Notes under the pieces: model-generated
Databases searched by the model: none
Seen by the model: only the letters and a program-made list of their open reading frames with translations
What the model was told of the DNA's origin: nothing
Program-made: the position numbers and the translations under genes
Shown: positions 4,977 through 5,763 of the stretch, in pieces
Layout: every line of letters starts with the position of its first letter
Position numbering within the stretch: the first letter of the stretch is position 1
Assembly: GCA_027064745.1 (NCBI GenBank)
Contig: JAMOPD010000392.1
Location: 1-5,763, forward strand
DNA length: 5,763 nt
Direction: 5' to 3'
Source: Thermococcaceae archaeon
Lineage (GTDB): Archaea; Methanobacteriota_B; Thermococci; Thermococcales; Thermococcaceae

Positions 4977-5763
4977 TATTCCAAAGTGAGTTGTTAAAAC
5001 CCCTCCTACAACTGTCGGCCCCCAGTAGGATATCAATCTCTCCAGAAGAGTGGCTGTAATTGCAATGCTCTTGTCAATGCCCAAGGCGAGATAAAGGCCA
5101 GAATTTATGGTCTCAGTTATGCCCGCACCGCCAGGAATTATACTGACTAAACTTATGACTATCGTTGCCATTTGCACTACCATCACCTTTTCAATATCTA
5201 TACCGTAGTTAATGCTCAGAAATACAAGATAGGAACGCAGGATCACCAGTGCCCAGAAAACATAAGAGAGCAATAGGGCTGTTGCAAAATCTCTCTTCCG
5301 CTTTAGAATCATTCGTACTGTTATTTGGAACTGTGGAATGCCATTTTCTATCATATCTCGAATTTTCTCCTCCCATTTTTTCATTCGTCTTGGAGATATC
5401 TTGACAGCAAATGTAAGACCTCTGTTGATTATTTTCTCCATCCTTTTTCTGTTAAGCATTACAAGCAATCCTATCAAGAGAAGCAGGAATAGGAGAAACG
5501 TCAAAATCAGGAGAATCCATGTCATTCTCCTCGCTCCTATTGAATATGCATACCAGCTAGAAAGAATCAGCATTGTGAAGACAGGAATCAAATCAAGTAG
5601 CCTGTCTGCCATTATGGTTGCAAATATTGGTCCATAATCACCTTCGGAACGCTTTGCAATGAAATACATTCTTACAGGTTCTCCTCCACCTCTCGCCCCT
5701 GGAGTAACGTTGTTAACAAACATCCCGATAAGTATTCCCCTCAAAACATCTCTAAAATTCGCA
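4956..5763 (-). CDS. Flippase-like integral membrane protein, PF03706/UPF0104 family (copy 2), N-terminus outside window
   Basis: The frame is open from the window edge (first full codon ends at 5762) to the TAG at 4956, giving 268 residues. About 70 residues are probably missing compared with the downstream paralogue. Family signatures are NNVTPGARGGGEPVRMYF near the start of the visible part and IPGGAGITETINSGLYLALG near the end. Hydrophobic segments alternate with a basic, coiled-looking stretch rich in Lys and Arg in the middle. A TTG at 5744 looks like a start, but the codons before it (ANFRDV) align with FKKVLE of the paralogue, so the gene continues beyond the edge. The two copies agree along their whole shared length and are clearly tandem paralogues. 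The substrate is unknown; membrane lipid or lipid-carrier transport is a family-level guess. Its 3' end is partly repeated downstream. Confidence 0.88.
   Translation of the reverse strand, partial: ANFRDVLRGILIGMFVNNVTPGARGGGEPVRMYFIAKRSEGDYGPIFATIMADRLLDLIPVFTMLILSSWYAYSIGARRMTWILLILTFLLFLLLLIGLLVMLNRKRMEKIINRGLTFAVKISPRRMKKWEEKIRDMIENGIPQFQITVRMILKRKRDFATALLLSYVFWALVILRSYLVFLSINYGIDIEKVMVVQMATIVISLVSIIPGGAGITETINSGLYLALGIDKSIAITATLLERLISYWGPTVVGGVLTTHFGIGVKSKR
5677..5714. repeat. 38-nt block identical between the two flippase-like genes (copy in gene 2)
   Basis: This is the partner of 4470-4507 and encodes the same NNVTPGARGGGEP stretch with identical codons. Flanking codons differ between the genes, for example CACGGG versus TACAGG just before and CACGAA versus AACAAA just after on the + strand. 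Confidence 0.9.

Noticed and set aside
5742..5744. TTG at 5744 as the start of flippase-like gene 2
   Set aside because: Upstream codons stay open to the window edge and align with the paralogue's sequence before the same motif, so the gene is cut by the window.

Overview
The window most likely comes from a hyperthermophilic archaeon of the Thermococcales (Thermococcus, Pyrococcus or Palaeococcus). From memory, the NAD kinase resembles the Pyrococcus enzyme closely. Upstream sequences look like archaeal BRE/TATA boxes, Shine-Dalgarno sites are GGTG or GGAGG types, TTG starts are used, and Arg is mostly AGA/AGG. The genus cannot be fixed from sequence alone.

Left part (1-2775, + strand): a tightly packed thiamine salvage operon whose 5' end lies outside the window. 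It reads tenA (only the last 47 codons), thiM, thiE, and thiD carrying a C-terminal ThiN-like domain. Every junction overlaps (4, 11 and 4 nt), and the last two genes start with TTG. TenA releases the pyrimidine (HMP) from breakdown products. ThiD phosphorylates HMP twice, ThiM phosphorylates the recovered thiazole alcohol, and ThiE joins the two to give thiamine phosphate. The ThiN part of ThiD is short and appears to lack the expected catalytic His and Arg.

Centre (2772-3700): the operon converges on an NAD kinase gene on the - strand. Between the two 3' ends is an unusual structure. The last 18 codons of the NAD kinase gene, stop included, occur twice 92 nt apart, and all four base differences are silent. 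The 38-nt spacer holds a hairpin with T5 on both strands, which looks like a bidirectional terminator.

Right part (3749-5763, - strand): two tandem paralogous membrane proteins of the flippase-like family (PF03706/UPF0104). The upstream copy is cut by the window edge. The 190-nt gap between them contains a degraded head-to-tail duplication of the upstream gene's 3' end. One copy is interrupted by a 63-bp element with 11-bp inverted ends and 8-bp flanking direct repeats, which looks like a miniature insertion. A probable promoter for the downstream gene lies beside it. Both intergenic anomalies therefore involve an extra copy of a gene's 3' end.
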